NCBI GenBank assembly: GCA_028277515.1
Contig: JANQGC010000146.1
Span: 1-64,000, forward strand
Length of the DNA: 64,000 nucleotides
Direction of reading: 5' to 3'
Source: Anaerolineae bacterium
GTDB taxonomy: Bacteria; Chloroflexota; Anaerolineae; Promineifilales; Promineifilaceae
Translations under genes and position numbers: made by a program
The notes under the pieces: generated by a model
Told to the model about the DNA's origin: nothing
Database searches by the model: none
Seen by the model: only the letters and a program-made list of their open reading frames with translations
Part shown: positions 63,113 to 64,000 of the stretch, one piece after another
Layout: every line of letters begins with the position of its first letter
Numbering within the stretch: position 1 is the stretch's first letter

Positions 63113-64000
63113 ATGGCAGGATTGGACAAAGAAACGCGGGAGATGATCTTAGATACGCTGAAGAAATATGCAGAGCGTAAATTGACCAACGATTTTTTGC
63201 TGGAGTTGGATCATGAAGATCGCTTTCCGAATGAGGTGTTGCAGGAGCTATATGATCCGATGCAGCTTGGTTTGCATTTGCTCTTCATCCCTGAAGAGTA
63301 TGACGGACTGGGTGGCGGCGCTTATGATATTTACCGGGTGTCGGAGTTGATGGCTTCTATCGACCTGGGAGTGGCCACAGGTGTATTGGCCACATTCTTA
63401 GGTTCCGATCCCATTCGCGTGGGGGCCACGGAGGAGCAAAAAAGTCATTGGTTCGGCCGCATCGCCGAAGAGTCCCTGCTGATGGCTTATGGCGCCACGG
63501 AGCCACAGGCGGGCAGCGACCTGGCGGCCATGAGCACACGCGCTGAACCGGTCCAGGAAAATGGCCAGGTCACAGGTTATAAGATTAACGGCCGCAAGCA
63601 GTGGATTAGCAACGGCAGTGTAGCTGACCTTTATACTATTTTGGCGCTTGCTCCAGGCGGTCCCTCCTGGTTCGTTGTCGAACGAGATGCAGATGGCTTT
63701 ACATTTGGCAAACCGGAAGATAAACATGGTATTCGAGCCAGCAATACGGCCGCACTTTTCTTAGAAGATGTCAAGGTTCCAGTTGAAAGACTGGTTGGCA
63801 ATGAGGAAGGGAAGGGACTGGCTCAAGCCCAGGCTGTTTTTGGTTACACACGGCTCATGGTAGGCACCTTTGGGCTAGGAGCCGGTTGGGATGCCCTCAA
63901 GCGGGCCATCCGCTATTCCCATGAGCGCATTCAAGCCGGAGAGACCCTGGATCAGAAACAAGGTTATACCCACAAACTTATCGTGCCTAACGCAGCGCGG
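63113..64000 (+). CDS. Acyl-CoA dehydrogenase (partial, runs off right edge)
   Basis: 296 codons, open to the window end; AAGGAG precedes the ATG. ACAD fold: [11 protein letters not shown] at the start, L-G-G-G-A-Y-D, then the FAD/substrate region [51 protein letters not shown]. Acts in acyl-CoA beta-oxidation with electron-transfer flavoprotein. Its C-terminal part, with the catalytic Glu, is beyond the window. Confidence 0.93.
   Translation, partial: MAGLDKETREMILDTLKKYAERKLTNDFLLELDHEDRFPNEVLQELYDPMQLGLHLLFIPEEYDGLGGGAYDIYRVSELMASIDLGVATGVLATFLGSDPIRVGATEEQKSHWFGRIAEESLLMAYGATEPQAGSDLAAMSTRAEPVQENGQVTGYKINGRKQWISNGSVADLYTILALAPGGPSWFVVERDADGFTFGKPEDKHGIRASNTAALFLEDVKVPVERLVGNEEGKGLAQAQAVFGYTRLMVGTFGLGAGWDALKRAIRYSHERIQAGETLDQKQGYTHKLIVPNAAR

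Overview
The window looks like a stretch of a Chloroflexota chromosome (Anaerolineae/Caldilineae-like; inferred, not proven). The evidence is lipoprotein solute-binding proteins with acidic or E-V-T-R repeat linkers, a SHMT-GcvT fusion, a stand-alone biotin carboxylase, many small intergenic inverted repeats, and a strong excess of the hexamer CGGCCG in the housekeeping part. GC content is moderate and coding density is high.

Positions 1-20,000 hold the most unusual content: three related gene clusters, each built around a selenoprotein of the PrdB/GrdB (D-proline/glycine reductase component B) family. In all three the reading frame runs through an in-frame UGA, giving a U-P-x-C motif, and a hairpin begins about 10 nt after the UGA. 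Cluster A (minus strand, running off the left edge) is solute-binding protein, two permeases, two-domain VOC protein, selenoprotein. Cluster B (plus) is selenoprotein, two paralogous 94-residue proteins, VOC protein, solute-binding protein, two permeases, followed by a cysteine hydrolase with another permease pair. Cluster C (minus) is a double CMD-domain protein, solute-binding protein, unknown protein, third small paralogue, selenoprotein, single-domain CMD protein. None of them carries an ABC ATPase gene or a pyruvoyl-type reductase partner. A shared TATGATATC-type motif lies upstream of every transcription unit, which suggests one regulon for uptake and reductive conversion of an unidentified compound.

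Positions 20,000-36,400 are accessory: a secreted TolB-propeller/lipase protein and a Cys-type alpha/beta hydrolase, an LLM flavin enzyme, a DUF692 protein, a second kind of selenoprotein (thioredoxin-like lipoprotein, W-U-P-T-C), an unknown membrane protein, an MBL hydrolase, an IS110-family element with a structured 5' region that may encode a bridge RNA, an L,D-transpeptidase, a DUF554 protein, and a racemase/MDR dehydrogenase pair. Repeats and decayed genes (IS3-type OrfA, MNT-type nucleotidyltransferase, integrase-type transposase) are frequent.

Positions 36,600-64,000 are mostly housekeeping: SHMT-GcvT fusion, phosphoribosyltransferase, SRP RNA, YabE-like protein with rsmA, DinB, MFS transporter with GntR regulator, biotin carboxylase, an AAC(3)-type acetyltransferase, enoyl-CoA hydratase, ftsH, a bacterial enhancer-binding-type regulator lacking GAFTGA, the main sigma factor, dipeptidase, endonuclease IV, LysM protein, glgA-malQ, a thiolase-like protein without its nucleophilic cysteine, tRNA-Arg(CCG), and the start of an acyl-CoA dehydrogenase.
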